Shown here: piece after piece, positions 8,659 to 16,487 of the stretch
How the letters are laid out: the number at the start of each line of letters is the position of its first letter
How positions within the stretch are numbered: the first letter of the stretch is position 1
Virus record (IMG/VR): IMGVR_UViG_3300021376_001850
Span: 1 to 37,123 of that record
Reading direction: 5' to 3' (one strand)
Length of the DNA: 37,123 nt
Source of the DNA: a virus
Made by a program: the position numbers and the translations under genes
The notes under the pieces: generated by a model
Database searches by the model: none
The model's input: only the letters and a program-made list of their open reading frames with translations
Told to the model about the DNA's origin: nothing

Positions 8659-9508
8659 ATTGAGCAAGGCTGACCTAGACAGCATCAAAACTGGTCTCAG
8701 GGTAAAAGGTCGTCTTATTCCCGTTGTGTCGGCACAAGCGGCAGTAGAGAACAATCAACACACTGACAAACGAGATACTAAGTACTTGCATCCAAGTGAG
8801 ATTTGTAAACGTGATTGGTGTCCACGTGCCTCCATGTACAAGATACATGGCATTGAAGAAGAAAAAGAAAAACAATACGGATTTACCACGCTAAACATTT
8901 TTGCTACTGGTCACATGATTCACAGCAAGTGGCAGGGATGGCTTGAGCGTTCTGGCATAATGAAGCAAAGCGAGTTGCCAATCTTTGACGAAGCGCACCA
9001 CATCATGGGAACCGCAGACGGATTGATTGAGGATGCAAACGGTCAAGCAATCCTTGAAATCAAAAGCGTAGGAACGGGAACCGTACGCTATGAAAACGTT
9101 GATTTGTACAAACAATATGAATCAAAAGAGATAACAGACATAGAGTTATTTAAAAGAATTCGCCAACCATTCATCACACACCTTCGCCAAATAAACCTGT
9201 ACATGCATGTGACTGGTGTTCACCAAGGCATCATCTTGTACGAATGGAAGGCAACACAAGACTGCAAGGAGTTTGAGGTCAAGTACCAACCTGCCCTCAT
9301 TCAACACATCCTTGCGGCAGCAGCACTGGTCAAACAACACCTAGCAGACGGTACGTTGATTGACCGACCTGAGTGGGCGGAAAAAGACCACAGAACCTGT
9401 AAACAATGTCCGTACAAGGACGTATGCTGGAGGAACGATGTTCACGGAACTAACGCAAGAAACAAACCAAGCAATGAAGAACTTCCTGGAGAAGTTCAAT
9501 CTTCCTGA
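8651..9508 (+). CDS. Cas4/RecB-like PD-(D/E)XK exonuclease with Fe-S-type cysteines
   Basis: The 285-residue protein has the RecB-nuclease set: GTADGLI (D123), ILEIKS (E136-x-K138) and QINLYM (Q180). Four cysteines suit an iron-sulphur cluster: C52 or C57 near the N-terminus, and C250, C253 and C259 (CKQCPYKDVC) at the C-terminus. This is the Cas4/AddB-type arrangement, in which the cluster clamps the two ends of the nuclease. No CRISPR genes are nearby; phages often carry such enzymes for end resection in recombination. ATG 8651 overlaps the upstream nuclease gene. Confidence 0.86.
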   Translation: MVELSKADLDSIKTGLRVKGRLIPVVSAQAAVENNQHTDKRDTKYLHPSEICKRDWCPRASMYKIHGIEEEKEKQYGFTTLNIFATGHMIHSKWQGWLERSGIMKQSELPIFDEAHHIMGTADGLIEDANGQAILEIKSVGTGTVRYENVDLYKQYESKEITDIELFKRIRQPFITHLRQINLYMHVTGVHQGIILYEWKATQDCKEFEVKYQPALIQHILAAAALVKQHLADGTLIDRPEWAEKDHRTCKQCPYKDVCWRNDVHGTNARNKPSNEELPGEVQSS

Positions 9509-9929
9509 TAGGCCGATTGGCGCTGTGCCCGACATTCCCAAGAACCTTGACGAGTTGTCGGACTCAGACCTGATGAACAAGTACTCAGAGTTCATGGCGT
9601 GGTTGTCGTATTCAAAGACCGAACTTGTCGTGGCAGAGATTGACGAAGAACGTTGTGCCAACAACCTGCGGCTTATGGAAGCACAAACCTTGATTGGTCA
9701 ATGGAGCGGAGAAAAGGGAGACACGGTTACTCTTGCTAAAGCACGTCGTGATACCGATACACAAGTCTTGGAAATGCAGGACAAGCACCTTGGTGCAAGG
9801 GCGTATCGCAAACTGGTAGAATCAGTGTTTGAACGATGTGAACGTGGCACTCAAATCCTGTCAAGGGAACTGAGTCGTCGTATTAGCACAGCACCCCAAG
9901 ACCGACGACTGCACCGATACCAGCCATGA
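9438..9929 (+). CDS. Hypothetical helical protein
   Basis: A 163-residue, mostly alpha-helical, charged protein without recognised motifs. Long amphipathic helices (about 45-85 and 100-150) suggest an oligomeric or scaffold-like protein. I placed the start at ATG 9438 because GGAGG lies directly upstream. This overlaps the Cas4-like gene by 71 bases, and the longer in-frame alternative from 9360 lacks a ribosome site. It belongs to the recombination operon by position. Confidence 0.7.
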   Translation: MFTELTQETNQAMKNFLEKFNLPDRPIGAVPDIPKNLDELSDSDLMNKYSEFMAWLSYSKTELVVAEIDEERCANNLRLMEAQTLIGQWSGEKGDTVTLAKARRDTDTQVLEMQDKHLGARAYRKLVESVFERCERGTQILSRELSRRISTAPQDRRLHRYQP

Positions 9930-10090
9930 TTAAAGTAAAGTGTTTAAAGTGCGGCACAATAGTGGAACATAACCCTCGCCAAATCTCTGGGTGTGGGTGT
10001 GACCCTGATGCTCCAACATGGGTGTACATTGAAACAGACGGACGCATTAGAGGTTTTAGCCAAGCCGAATGGGAGAAGATTGATGGGTAA
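9926..10090 (+). CDS. Zinc-ribbon mini-protein (54 residues)
   Basis: The short ORF begins MIKVKCLKCGTIVEH, giving one CxxC knuckle. A second set, CGCD, follows about 13 residues later, and the C-terminal tail is aromatic (WVYIETDGRIRGF). This resembles small phage zinc-ribbon proteins that begin with an IKCKKCG motif. Its ATG overlaps the stop of the previous gene (ATGA), and its end overlaps the next start by 8 bases, which supports it as a real translated gene. The role is unknown. Confidence 0.65.
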   Translation: MIKVKCLKCGTIVEHNPRQISGCGCDPDAPTWVYIETDGRIRGFSQAEWEKIDG

Positions 10091-10448
10091 CAAGCACAAA
10101 GCCAAAGGCACGGCATTTGAAACGCTGGTAAAGGAGTACCTCATCTCTAAAGGCTTCTCAGACGCACGGAGAGCCGTTCTCGCAGGCGAAAACGACACGG
10201 GTGATATCCATGGCATACAGCAGCGTACAACGCTTCGTAATGCGTGTTTACAATGTAAGAATCAGAAGAAGTGGGATTTGAGTGGATGGCTCACCGCCAC
10301 TGTTGAGCAAGCCAAACGATTAAAGGACGCACTACCTGTGTTAATCGTAAAACGTCCAGGCAAGGGTGAAAAGGCAGTAGGTGACTCTTACGTTGTGATG
10401 AGGTTGGATGATTTGGTAGAACTGCTACAAGACGCACAATACAAGTAA
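10083..10448 (+). CDS. Second small PD-(D/E)XK nuclease (resolvase-like)
   Basis: This 121-residue protein shows the order of an Hjc/VRR-like nuclease. A helix contains E13 (GTAFETLVKEYL), then NDTGDIHG (D41), then LQCKN (Q57-x-K59) on the next strand, a helix, and LPVLIVKRPGKGE. The Glu of the E-x-K motif is replaced by Gln, which occurs in several resolvase families. ATG 10083 overlaps the previous mini-gene by 8 bases; a longer frame from 9993 runs through that gene and is not needed. It is the third nuclease of the recombination module and likely acts on branched DNA. Confidence 0.65.
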   Translation: MGNKHKAKGTAFETLVKEYLISKGFSDARRAVLAGENDTGDIHGIQQRTTLRNACLQCKNQKKWDLSGWLTATVEQAKRLKDALPVLIVKRPGKGEKAVGDSYVVMRLDDLVELLQDAQYK

Positions 10449-10453
10449 CCTGT

Positions 10454-10474
10454 ATAGGTCACAACTTGACCTAT
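10454..10474 (+). promoter_or_regulatory. Perfect hairpin upstream of the spoVS-like gene
   Basis: ATAGGTC and GACCTAT form a perfect 7-bp stem around a 7-base loop. The hairpin sits in the 36-base gap between the resolvase-like gene and the spoVS-like gene and ends just before the AGGAG ribosome site. There is no T-tract, so it is not a standard intrinsic terminator. It could be an operator, an mRNA-processing site or a translational control element. Confidence 0.5.
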
Positions 10475-10484
10475 TAGGAGTATT

Positions 10485-10775
10485 ATGTCTCAAGAACTAA
10501 ACGCACACGTAGATGAATTTCTTAAAGTGTCGGGCAGCAGCAACCCTCAAGCGGTTGGCTCCATCCTTGCTCGTTCTGTTGTTGCTGGTCAGTATCCAAA
10601 AGTTAGAGCAATCGGCGCAAGCGCTGTGAACCAAGCAGTCAAGGCATGTGCCATCGCACGTGGCTTCGTTGCCCCACGTGGTATTGATTTACTGTACATC
10701 ATTGGCTTTGATGATATTATTGGAGAGAACGGAGAAAGTATTTCTGCTATCTCCATCAAACCAGTAGTGAGGTAA
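10485..10775 (+). CDS. spoVS: SpoVS-like protein (Alba superfamily)
   Basis: The 96-residue protein matches the SpoVS pattern along its length: LKVSGSSNPQAVGSIL, VRAIGASAVNQAVKACAIARGFVAP and GIDLLYIIGFDDI. The conserved core AIGA-AVNQAVKA-AIARGFVAP is nearly complete. B. subtilis SpoVS has 86 residues; the extra ones here are at the N-terminus. The SpoVS fold is related to Alba nucleic-acid-binding proteins, so DNA or RNA binding is likely, but its phage role is unknown. ATG 10485 has a clear TTAGGAG site. It marks the start of the middle block and follows a hairpin, suggesting a transcriptional boundary. Confidence 0.88.
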   Translation: MSQELNAHVDEFLKVSGSSNPQAVGSILARSVVAGQYPKVRAIGASAVNQAVKACAIARGFVAPRGIDLLYIIGFDDIIGENGESISAISIKPVVR

Positions 10776-10777
10776 CA

Positions 10778-11143
10778 ATGGCAACGCAAGACAGGGCTGG
10801 AAACGCATATGGTTCTCCTGCCAAAGCAAAAACCAACGCAGAACGTGCTGGATATTCTATGTCTAACGATGGCCTTCGTAGCCAAGCACTTCAAAGGGAG
10901 TCGGCAAAGTTTAAACAATCATCCCTTCAAAACCGACTAAGTAAAGACAGCGGTGGTGATTTTACACCGCTTGGAGAAGTTTCTAAAAGTGATGTGAAGT
11001 ATGGCACTACAAAACGACAGGAAATGGAAGGCGAATTTAGAACTGCCCGACGAGAAGAAAAGGCAGCAAGCCGAAGATTCAATGACATTGCCAAAAACAC
11101 ACAAAAATCAATGGGAGTAATCCCACTAGGAAAAGGTTATTAA
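10778..11143 (+). CDS. Hypothetical basic protein with AKTxAERAG N-terminal motif
   Basis: A 121-residue, Lys/Arg/Ser-rich and probably disordered protein. I do not recognise it. Residues 5-25 match the N-terminus of the next gene product without gaps, sharing D, GN, G and the run AKT-x-AERAG (12 of 21 identical). The start ATG 10778 lies two bases after the spoVS-like stop. Its neighbours suggest a structural or DNA-associated role, but there is no direct evidence. Confidence 0.72.
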   Translation: MATQDRAGNAYGSPAKAKTNAERAGYSMSNDGLRSQALQRESAKFKQSSLQNRLSKDSGGDFTPLGEVSKSDVKYGTTKRQEMEGEFRTARREEKAASRRFNDIAKNTQKSMGVIPLGKGY

Positions 11144-11145
11144 CA

Positions 11146-11757
11146 ATGACATCTGACCATCGTGGAAACCCAACGGGAACTAACAGTGTGGCAAAAACAC
11201 ATGCAGAGCGTGCGGGTCGTGTGCCCTCACAACAAGAACTTGACCAACACACCATTGCACATGCCGATGGTTTTGTAGGACCCCGTGTCAGCGAATCATG
11301 GGGAAGTAATCCAATGCAGCGTGGAATTGTAACGTATACGACAAAATCTGGTTGGGGCAGCGATGGTCATGAAACACGTATGCAACAAGACCCAGCAATA
11401 GATTACATGCCAGAAGCAACACAAAGTAGGGCTGGAAGCAGGGGAACTGCTGCACGTATGGCGCACCTTGACAACGTTGGTGTTGGTATCAAACGAAATG
11501 CTACACGAATGTACCAACATAAAGGGACTGGAAGTATCATTGAAAGTAGAGACAGTTATGGTGGTGGAACGCAGACAAATGAATTTGGAACCACTGCCTC
11601 TGGAAAATCATTGAATGTTAATGAAGACAGTTCACTCAGCGGTGTTTCTCATCAAAGAGGTGCTCCTAGCGACCCACAAAATAAACCTGACGATTGGACC
11701 GATATTAGCGACACGGTTCGTGGAACGAGCACATACAAGGAAAACAGGGTAAACTGA
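11146..11757 (+). CDS. Hypothetical disordered protein sharing the AKTxAERAG motif
   Basis: The 203-residue protein is rich in Gly, Ser, Thr, Arg and Asn and low in hydrophobic residues, so it is probably largely disordered. Its N-terminus (residues 4-24) repeats the motif of the preceding gene product (DHRGN, then AKTHAERAG). HRGxP is also seen in the 55-residue protein at 16.7 kb. No enzymatic motif is visible. Confidence 0.72.
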   Translation: MTSDHRGNPTGTNSVAKTHAERAGRVPSQQELDQHTIAHADGFVGPRVSESWGSNPMQRGIVTYTTKSGWGSDGHETRMQQDPAIDYMPEATQSRAGSRGTAARMAHLDNVGVGIKRNATRMYQHKGTGSIIESRDSYGGGTQTNEFGTTASGKSLNVNEDSSLSGVSHQRGAPSDPQNKPDDWTDISDTVRGTSTYKENRVN

Positions 11758-11759
11758 CG

Positions 11760-11909
11760 ATGGCATCTATGTCCGAAGGACGACGCAAACCATCGTCCCG
11801 TAACAAAACTCGCTATTATAGGAAACGAGGAGAAGTCCGTCCCGTTTCACCGTTTGGTGGCGGTGCTGGTGGAATAATGATGAGTCAGGGTCTAACGCAG
11901 GGACGTTGA
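11760..11909 (+). CDS. Small Arg/Gly-rich protein (49 residues)
   Basis: This short ORF encodes a strongly basic N-terminal half (EGRRKPSSRNKTRYYRKRG) and a Gly-rich C-terminal half (FGGGAGGIMM). It fills the space between two genes exactly, with ATG 11760 two bases after one stop and its own stop one base before the next ATG. The charge pattern suggests nucleic-acid contact. No homologue is recognised. Confidence 0.6.
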   Translation: MASMSEGRRKPSSRNKTRYYRKRGEVRPVSPFGGGAGGIMMSQGLTQGR

Positions 11910-11910
11910 C

Positions 11911-12087
11911 ATGGCACGAGGAAAAGACGAAGCCAACAATCCAAGACGAAGACCAATCATAAAAATGTATCCAGAGGCAGTAGAACAAGCAAAAGATGCG
12001 TACGCCTACAAGCATCCTTTTGAAAATTCTGAAACAGAAGAACGTGCAATGCGGCAATTAAAAAAGAAGGAAGATTTAGGTAACTAA
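11911..12087 (+). CDS. Small protein with RG-DE-NNPRRRP N-terminal tag (58 residues)
   Basis: Residues 1-15 are MARGKDEANNPRRRP, one of six instances of a shared N-terminal tag in this block. The remainder is a charged helix (YPEAVEQAKDAYAYKH, then EERAMRQLKKKED). It starts one base after the preceding stop and overlaps the next gene by one base (TAATG). Function is unknown; the tag suggests common localisation or a common binding partner. Confidence 0.68.
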   Translation: MARGKDEANNPRRRPIIKMYPEAVEQAKDAYAYKHPFENSETEERAMRQLKKKEDLGN

Positions 12088-12575
12088 TGGCTAAACAATC
12101 ATTTACTTCTTGGAACAGCCCGTCTGAACCACCTGGTGTAGGCACAGCAGTAACGTTTGGACCCGCACCAGTTTTCCGTAATGCCAAAGACCAAGCACTG
12201 GCTGGCTTCCGAAGCAATCCAGAAGCACAGTATCCAGATGGATACCTTGGCACTATGTCGTCTAACCGACGTCAGGACAAGGTGCTTGGCACTCTAAGCC
12301 GAATGAACGCTCGTCAATATTCACGTGGTGTCCATAAAGGTGAGCGAATAAATCCTGGAGACTATATTTGGCCCGATGAGTTCAACAAATGGACCGCATT
12401 GGAACAACAACAGAGGGGTTTGCGATTTGCCCCTCCTGGCGCTGACCCAGTGCGACTGATGCGTGATGGTAATTACGTACCACGTGGACTACCTAGAAAC
12501 AACGAGAATCAACAAGAGCAAATTAATCCAGAGCGTCGGGCACGCTTAAAAGTTCTTGCTCCCGCTTGGCGTTGA
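12087..12575 (+). CDS. Hypothetical protein
   Basis: A 162-residue basic protein rich in Pro, Arg, Asn and Gln. It has segments such as GTAVTFGPAPVFRNAKDQA and PGDYIWPDEFNKWTALEQQQ. I do not recognise a domain. Its start overlaps the preceding small tagged gene by one base. Its composition (few hydrophobics, many Arg and Asn) resembles the neighbours and differs from the enzymes of the left block. Confidence 0.7.
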   Translation: MAKQSFTSWNSPSEPPGVGTAVTFGPAPVFRNAKDQALAGFRSNPEAQYPDGYLGTMSSNRRQDKVLGTLSRMNARQYSRGVHKGERINPGDYIWPDEFNKWTALEQQQRGLRFAPPGADPVRLMRDGNYVPRGLPRNNENQQEQINPERRARLKVLAPAWR

Positions 12576-12592
12576 TTGTGGGATAATAAAAC

Positions 12593-12844
12593 ATGCCTAA
12601 AAAAACAAAACGACCAGACGCATCTGGTGTTGCTGGTTTTTGGGACTTAGCCAGAACCAAATCTGTTGCTCGTGAGAGCATTATGCAACACATCATGGAT
12701 TTTGATGAAGGAAACGTAACAGAAGAAAACGTACACGATATTGCACAAGTAATTCGTGAAACTGGATTACATCGCTCTGCTGGTCGTTATGGTCGTTTCC
12801 TTGATTGGTACGACAACGAGTATCAGGGCGGTGAGAATGCCTAA
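12593..12844 (+). CDS. Hypothetical small helical protein
   Basis: The 83-residue product has a basic N-terminus (MPKKTKRPD) followed by three predicted helices (GFWDLARTKSVARESIMQHIMDF and others). No motif is recognised. The gene lacks a good ribosome site: the 17 bases upstream read TTGTGGGATAATAAAAC. GATAAT ends 5 bases before the ATG, so a leaderless transcript is possible here. It overlaps the next gene by 8 bases. Confidence 0.7.
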   Translation: MPKKTKRPDASGVAGFWDLARTKSVARESIMQHIMDFDEGNVTEENVHDIAQVIRETGLHRSAGRYGRFLDWYDNEYQGGENA

Positions 12845-13241
12845 AGGTGTTGATTCAGCAAACGACCCACGTCGTCGTCCAAAAATTGTGGACTTAGACC
12901 ATTTTCGCCAGACACGTGAAATCAAGGACGTCAATGAGGTAAATGAGATGCGTCGTGCCGAAAATATCGCACGTCGTGAAGCACGTTCATCACATCCCAC
13001 CAATCCGTCACGTCCCGTTTACGATTATGTAGAGGAAGAAAAGAAGGCAGCCGAACGTGAAAACCGTGTGTCAGAAGACACCGACCCTACTCCATACCAA
13101 GGGATTCCTCGCCCTGAAGCCGCCAAGGACTATCCAGAAGAGGCTGACTTCATTGACCGCAATCCAGCCAACAAGACCATCCTTGAAAAGATGTACGACA
13201 AATTTGAACAACATATCAATGATTTGAAAGACAAAGAATGA
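12837..13241 (+). CDS. Hypothetical protein with divergent N-terminal RRP tag
   Basis: I placed the start at ATG 12837, giving 134 residues that begin MPKGVDSANDPRRRP. This matches the six-member tag at G4, D6, S7, D10, P11 and R13-R14-P15. The upstream in-frame start at 12756 would overlap the previous gene and hide the tag. The rest is charged and helical, with many Arg, Glu and Asp residues and no recognised domain. Its stop overlaps the next ATG (ATGA). Confidence 0.7.
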   Translation: MPKGVDSANDPRRRPKIVDLDHFRQTREIKDVNEVNEMRRAENIARREARSSHPTNPSRPVYDYVEEEKKAAERENRVSEDTDPTPYQGIPRPEAAKDYPEEADFIDRNPANKTILEKMYDKFEQHINDLKDKE

Positions 13242-15064
13242 CCGTACCACCTCCTCCTAGAAGCCCACGAGAAACGCCAGCAGACCGTCGTCGTCGTATT
13301 GCTTCTGACAGAGCACGCCTACTTTCTGGAACACGTCGTGCGGAAGCATCTATTAATGAAGCACTGCTGAACTACGGAGAAGGTGAGCAGGACGAAAATC
13401 GCCGTCGTGCAAACGAAGAAATTGAACGAGTGTTCCCAGGAGTGACAGAAGACGAACAAAACCCCACTGGCATGTACATGCCCGACCCAAAGTACTTTGC
13501 GCCACATGAGCCGATAGAAGTTCAATCAAATTATTCAGACACTCATCAACCAATGCGACGAAGGCTGCATCAAGACGTAGCACAAGCAACGGACGCTACA
13601 ACAAATGACCCTACGCTTGGCGGAGAAGTTCCCCGATGGACTGAACAAGAAGAAACCGAATATGAAACACGCAGGAGAAACGCTAGACAAATCTCAAATC
13701 TTGGACTACAAGGCACTGGTGAGTGGGCTAGGTCGCTGTCACCAGAAGAGCGTGCATATTGGTCAGGCTATGATAACGAAGTAGACCAAGAAGCCTGGGT
13801 ACGGGGAGATATAAGGCCACCTTACGACGAACAAATTTACAATGTTCCCACTACATTTCAAGTTATCGGACTCAGACCTGAGAGAACTAACCTATTTCAA
13901 GGAGGCACTGTTCCCAACATTGAGGCAGGTCAATCAGCACCGTACGATATAGACGAAAGAAACGTGAAAGAATGGGCACAAAACCACAGTAGAGAAGTTA
14001 GTAAAACAGGCATAGAAAATACTGAATGGAAACAACGTTTTGATGACTTAAAAAACGACATTGAAAATACCATTGTCCCCATTAACCCTGCATTGCGTAT
14101 TGGACACGAACGGGACTACGCCATTAGACAAATTGGCAACAGAAAAGCAAACCATCTAAACATTTTAAATAGAACTTGGAACCAACACTCACTGGCAAGT
14201 TTGGAAGACACAAATGATGATTCATCTTCTCGCACAAGACGTAGAACTGGACGACAGGGACAGCGACCACGACGTAGCAATATTGAAGGAGTCGCTAGGT
14301 CATTCGTTATTGAAAGTAATGATACTAGAGGGGCCACCACAGGAAGAGGAAACTTTACACATTATGGTGATGCGAGCGCAGTTGGCAGTTATGGTCGGCT
14401 AGACGATACTCGTTTGAGTCTGCGCCAGATTCCAGACTCTAACGACAGAAACGTTGTCTATTCGTACAGTACTCCAATTGCATGGAGAAACCAGAATGGA
14501 ACCGTAATTGTGCCGACTCAAAAGTACAGCAACACAACTGCCAGACATCAAAGGGCAATCCACAATGCGCTGACGGATAATGGTTATCACTCTCCCCAAC
14601 AAATTGCAAACAACATGATGATGGCTGCTTATCAACGAGACCGCCACAAGCAAACCGCTGGCAGTCCCGTTGGATTTAAACACTATCTTATAGACCATGG
14701 TGCTGACGAGTATATTGCTAATAGAGAAGTGGCTACAAACGCAGCCCGTGAAATAGCCGATACTCACTACGAAACAGTTAGGGCAAAGCAACGTGGAAAC
14801 GCAGTAGCATCGGGTAGGCGTCCTCGTAACAGTCGTAAGCCGTTTACACGCAAACAACAATTGCGATTAGAAGATGCTGGTCAATTGAGACTGCCGTTTG
14901 AAGGTATAATGCCAGACGCAGACCGTGTGTGGAGATATGACGACGCAAGTGGACTTGGCACATATGAGCGTGAAGAAACATACGCCCAACGAAACGCTAA
15001 AATCATGCAGTACCCCATAACGTTGGGATACTCTCCCCAAGTAAGACCGAATGTTGATGACTGA
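13238..15064 (+). CDS. Large hypothetical Arg-rich protein (608 residues)
   Basis: This is the longest protein of the middle block and I do not recognise it. It opens with a Pro-rich segment (VPPPPRSPRETPADRRRR), continues with a charged, Asn/Arg/Glu-rich body, and has an Arg cluster near residues 330-345 (SRTRRRTGRQGQRPRRS). There are almost no cysteines or long hydrophobic segments, which argues against a membrane protein or a compact enzyme. A virion-internal or minor structural protein is one option; a protein toxin or polymerisation scaffold is another. It is coupled to the upstream tagged gene by a 4-base overlap. Confidence 0.72.
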   Translation: MTVPPPPRSPRETPADRRRRIASDRARLLSGTRRAEASINEALLNYGEGEQDENRRRANEEIERVFPGVTEDEQNPTGMYMPDPKYFAPHEPIEVQSNYSDTHQPMRRRLHQDVAQATDATTNDPTLGGEVPRWTEQEETEYETRRRNARQISNLGLQGTGEWARSLSPEERAYWSGYDNEVDQEAWVRGDIRPPYDEQIYNVPTTFQVIGLRPERTNLFQGGTVPNIEAGQSAPYDIDERNVKEWAQNHSREVSKTGIENTEWKQRFDDLKNDIENTIVPINPALRIGHERDYAIRQIGNRKANHLNILNRTWNQHSLASLEDTNDDSSSRTRRRTGRQGQRPRRSNIEGVARSFVIESNDTRGATTGRGNFTHYGDASAVGSYGRLDDTRLSLRQIPDSNDRNVVYSYSTPIAWRNQNGTVIVPTQKYSNTTARHQRAIHNALTDNGYHSPQQIANNMMMAAYQRDRHKQTAGSPVGFKHYLIDHGADEYIANREVATNAAREIADTHYETVRAKQRGNAVASGRRPRNSRKPFTRKQQLRLEDAGQLRLPFEGIMPDADRVWRYDDASGLGTYEREETYAQRNAKIMQYPITLGYSPQVRPNVDD

Positions 15065-15066
15065 CA

Positions 15067-15363
15067 ATGGCTAAACCATGGGCTTCCCGACAGGAGATGC
15101 TGGTGGACCTTGCCCTAGAATCGGCTATTTCAGACCCTGATACCATCCGCCAGATTCGCCCCGTAGTTCCGCAACAACTTATGCCAGAGCGCTTTGGGTT
15201 TGCCAAACGAGAATCGGGTATAATGGACGTGTTATCATTACAACGTTATACACCGACGTATCGTTCCTGGGTATCAGGTGCACCCGTCATGTTCCGTAAC
15301 GGTTTGGTTGACGACACGTTCCAAGGTTCTAGTAGATATTCAATGCAAAGTTTGTGGGTCTAA
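15067..15363 (+). CDS. Hypothetical small protein (98 residues)
   Basis: A compact protein with a predicted N-terminal helix (SRQEMLVDLALESAI) and an aromatic C-terminal half (YTPTYRSWVSGAPVMF, then MQSLWV). No family is recognised. It lies two bases after the large Arg-rich gene, and its stop abuts the next ATG, so it is part of the same operon. Confidence 0.68.
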   Translation: MAKPWASRQEMLVDLALESAISDPDTIRQIRPVVPQQLMPERFGFAKRESGIMDVLSLQRYTPTYRSWVSGAPVMFRNGLVDDTFQGSSRYSMQSLWV

Positions 15364-16485
15364 ATGCCAGTTAATCCATTTCAACAATACCAAGAGGCTG
15401 GTTTCGCTGGAGTTAATTTGCAGGCCACAAGGACAGGAACGTATGACCAAGCCCGAACTCGTCAAATGGGAGCAGCCAGTTTAGGACAGGGACACCGTTC
15501 ACAAGCAAACAATCAGGGAGTAACATATGGAGAATTAAGGCCAACACCTAAAGCAAGTGGTAAATTAGTAGAAGGAAACGCAGATATGAAACGCTCATCA
15601 TATGAACAAACACGCCCAGAACAACCAAAGCGTGAAGGTCGTCGTAGTGCATTTGGTGGCATTGGCGATGGTGGTGGCGCAAAGGCTGGAGTAGGTGGAA
15701 CCGCAGTCCATGGAGACATTATTATCAATACTGGGCAAGGAGCCGCTGGTGTTGGAAAAGGTATAGACCAAAGTGGGAACACTGGTCAACTTGGAGGACA
15801 AGGCAATAAGATTTCAGACAGTCAGACTGGCGGTACACTTGACCAGTCAGAGACTTATGCTCCTACGTTTGCAGGAAGTTCTTCTGGTGCTGGTGGCGAT
15901 GGTGGTTCGGGTGGATACGGAAAAGGCGGTGCTGGCGGCGCAAAGGCTGGTGCTGGCGGCGGCGGAGCAGGACTTGGCGGTGCTGGTCGTGGCGGTGCAG
16001 GCGGTGCTGGTGGACGAAGTGGTAACGTTGGGGACTCAATGGCTGACTTTAGCGGTGTAAAGTTTGGTAACAAAACGGCTTTTGGTCGTAACAGAACGGC
16101 ACGAGACACAACAACCGTTACCAGCGATAGCAGCACTAAAAAAACAACTACTGATGCTCGCAAAATGCCTCCCGCAAAGGAAGGACCTGCGAGTAAGAAG
16201 TCCGACCCTAAAAAGCCCGCAGAGGCGACTGAGGCTCCTGCTGAAAAGACTCCTGCTGAAAAGACTCCTGCTGCAAAGAAGACAACTAAAGAAACGAAGG
16301 CCACTGAAACAAAAGTAGCGGAGACCAAGAAACGCAGTGATATCAAAGACAAGGCAAGGGAAGACCTTGCAGAAGCCACCACGACACCTCCCGCACCAGC
16401 AGCCAAGAAGACAGACAAAGGCAAGGGCAAAGGCAAGGGCAGTAAAAAGAAGACCGCAGGCAAAGTGACTAAGGAAGAGGAGTAA
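15364..16485 (+). CDS. Gly-rich protein with histone-H1-like Lys/Ala/Pro tail
   Basis: The 373-residue protein has three zones. Residues 1-95 are polar and Gln/Arg-rich. Residues about 95-225 are dominated by Gly and Ala (GGAGGAKAGAGGGGAG). The last 130 or so residues are rich in Lys, Thr, Ala and Pro, with an AEKTP repeat (about 16234-16276) and a KGKGKGKGSKKK stretch, resembling histone H1 and bacterial H1-like tails. The whole chain is likely disordered. It may condense DNA, or the Gly-rich part may form a fibre-like or phase-separating segment. No catalytic motif is present. Confidence 0.72.
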   Translation: MPVNPFQQYQEAGFAGVNLQATRTGTYDQARTRQMGAASLGQGHRSQANNQGVTYGELRPTPKASGKLVEGNADMKRSSYEQTRPEQPKREGRRSAFGGIGDGGGAKAGVGGTAVHGDIIINTGQGAAGVGKGIDQSGNTGQLGGQGNKISDSQTGGTLDQSETYAPTFAGSSSGAGGDGGSGGYGKGGAGGAKAGAGGGGAGLGGAGRGGAGGAGGRSGNVGDSMADFSGVKFGNKTAFGRNRTARDTTTVTSDSSTKKTTTDARKMPPAKEGPASKKSDPKKPAEATEAPAEKTPAEKTPAAKKTTKETKATETKVAETKKRSDIKDKAREDLAEATTTPPAPAAKKTDKGKGKGKGSKKKTAGKVTKEEE

Positions 16486-16487
16486 AT

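Noticed and set aside
8651-9508. Cas4-like gene as a sign of a CRISPR system
   Set aside because: No repeat-spacer array or other cas gene is present in the window. Cas4-like nucleases are common in phage recombination modules, and this one sits between recombination genes.
10460-10490. TTGACC near 10466 as a -35 promoter box for the spoVS-like gene
   Set aside because: No TANNNT or TATAAT box lies at a suitable distance before the ATG, and the bases are part of the hairpin.
15855-16463. 202-residue Pro/Ala-rich reverse-strand frame
   Set aside because: It is the complement of the Gly/Ala/Lys-rich gene, where low-complexity sequence keeps the opposite frame open by chance.
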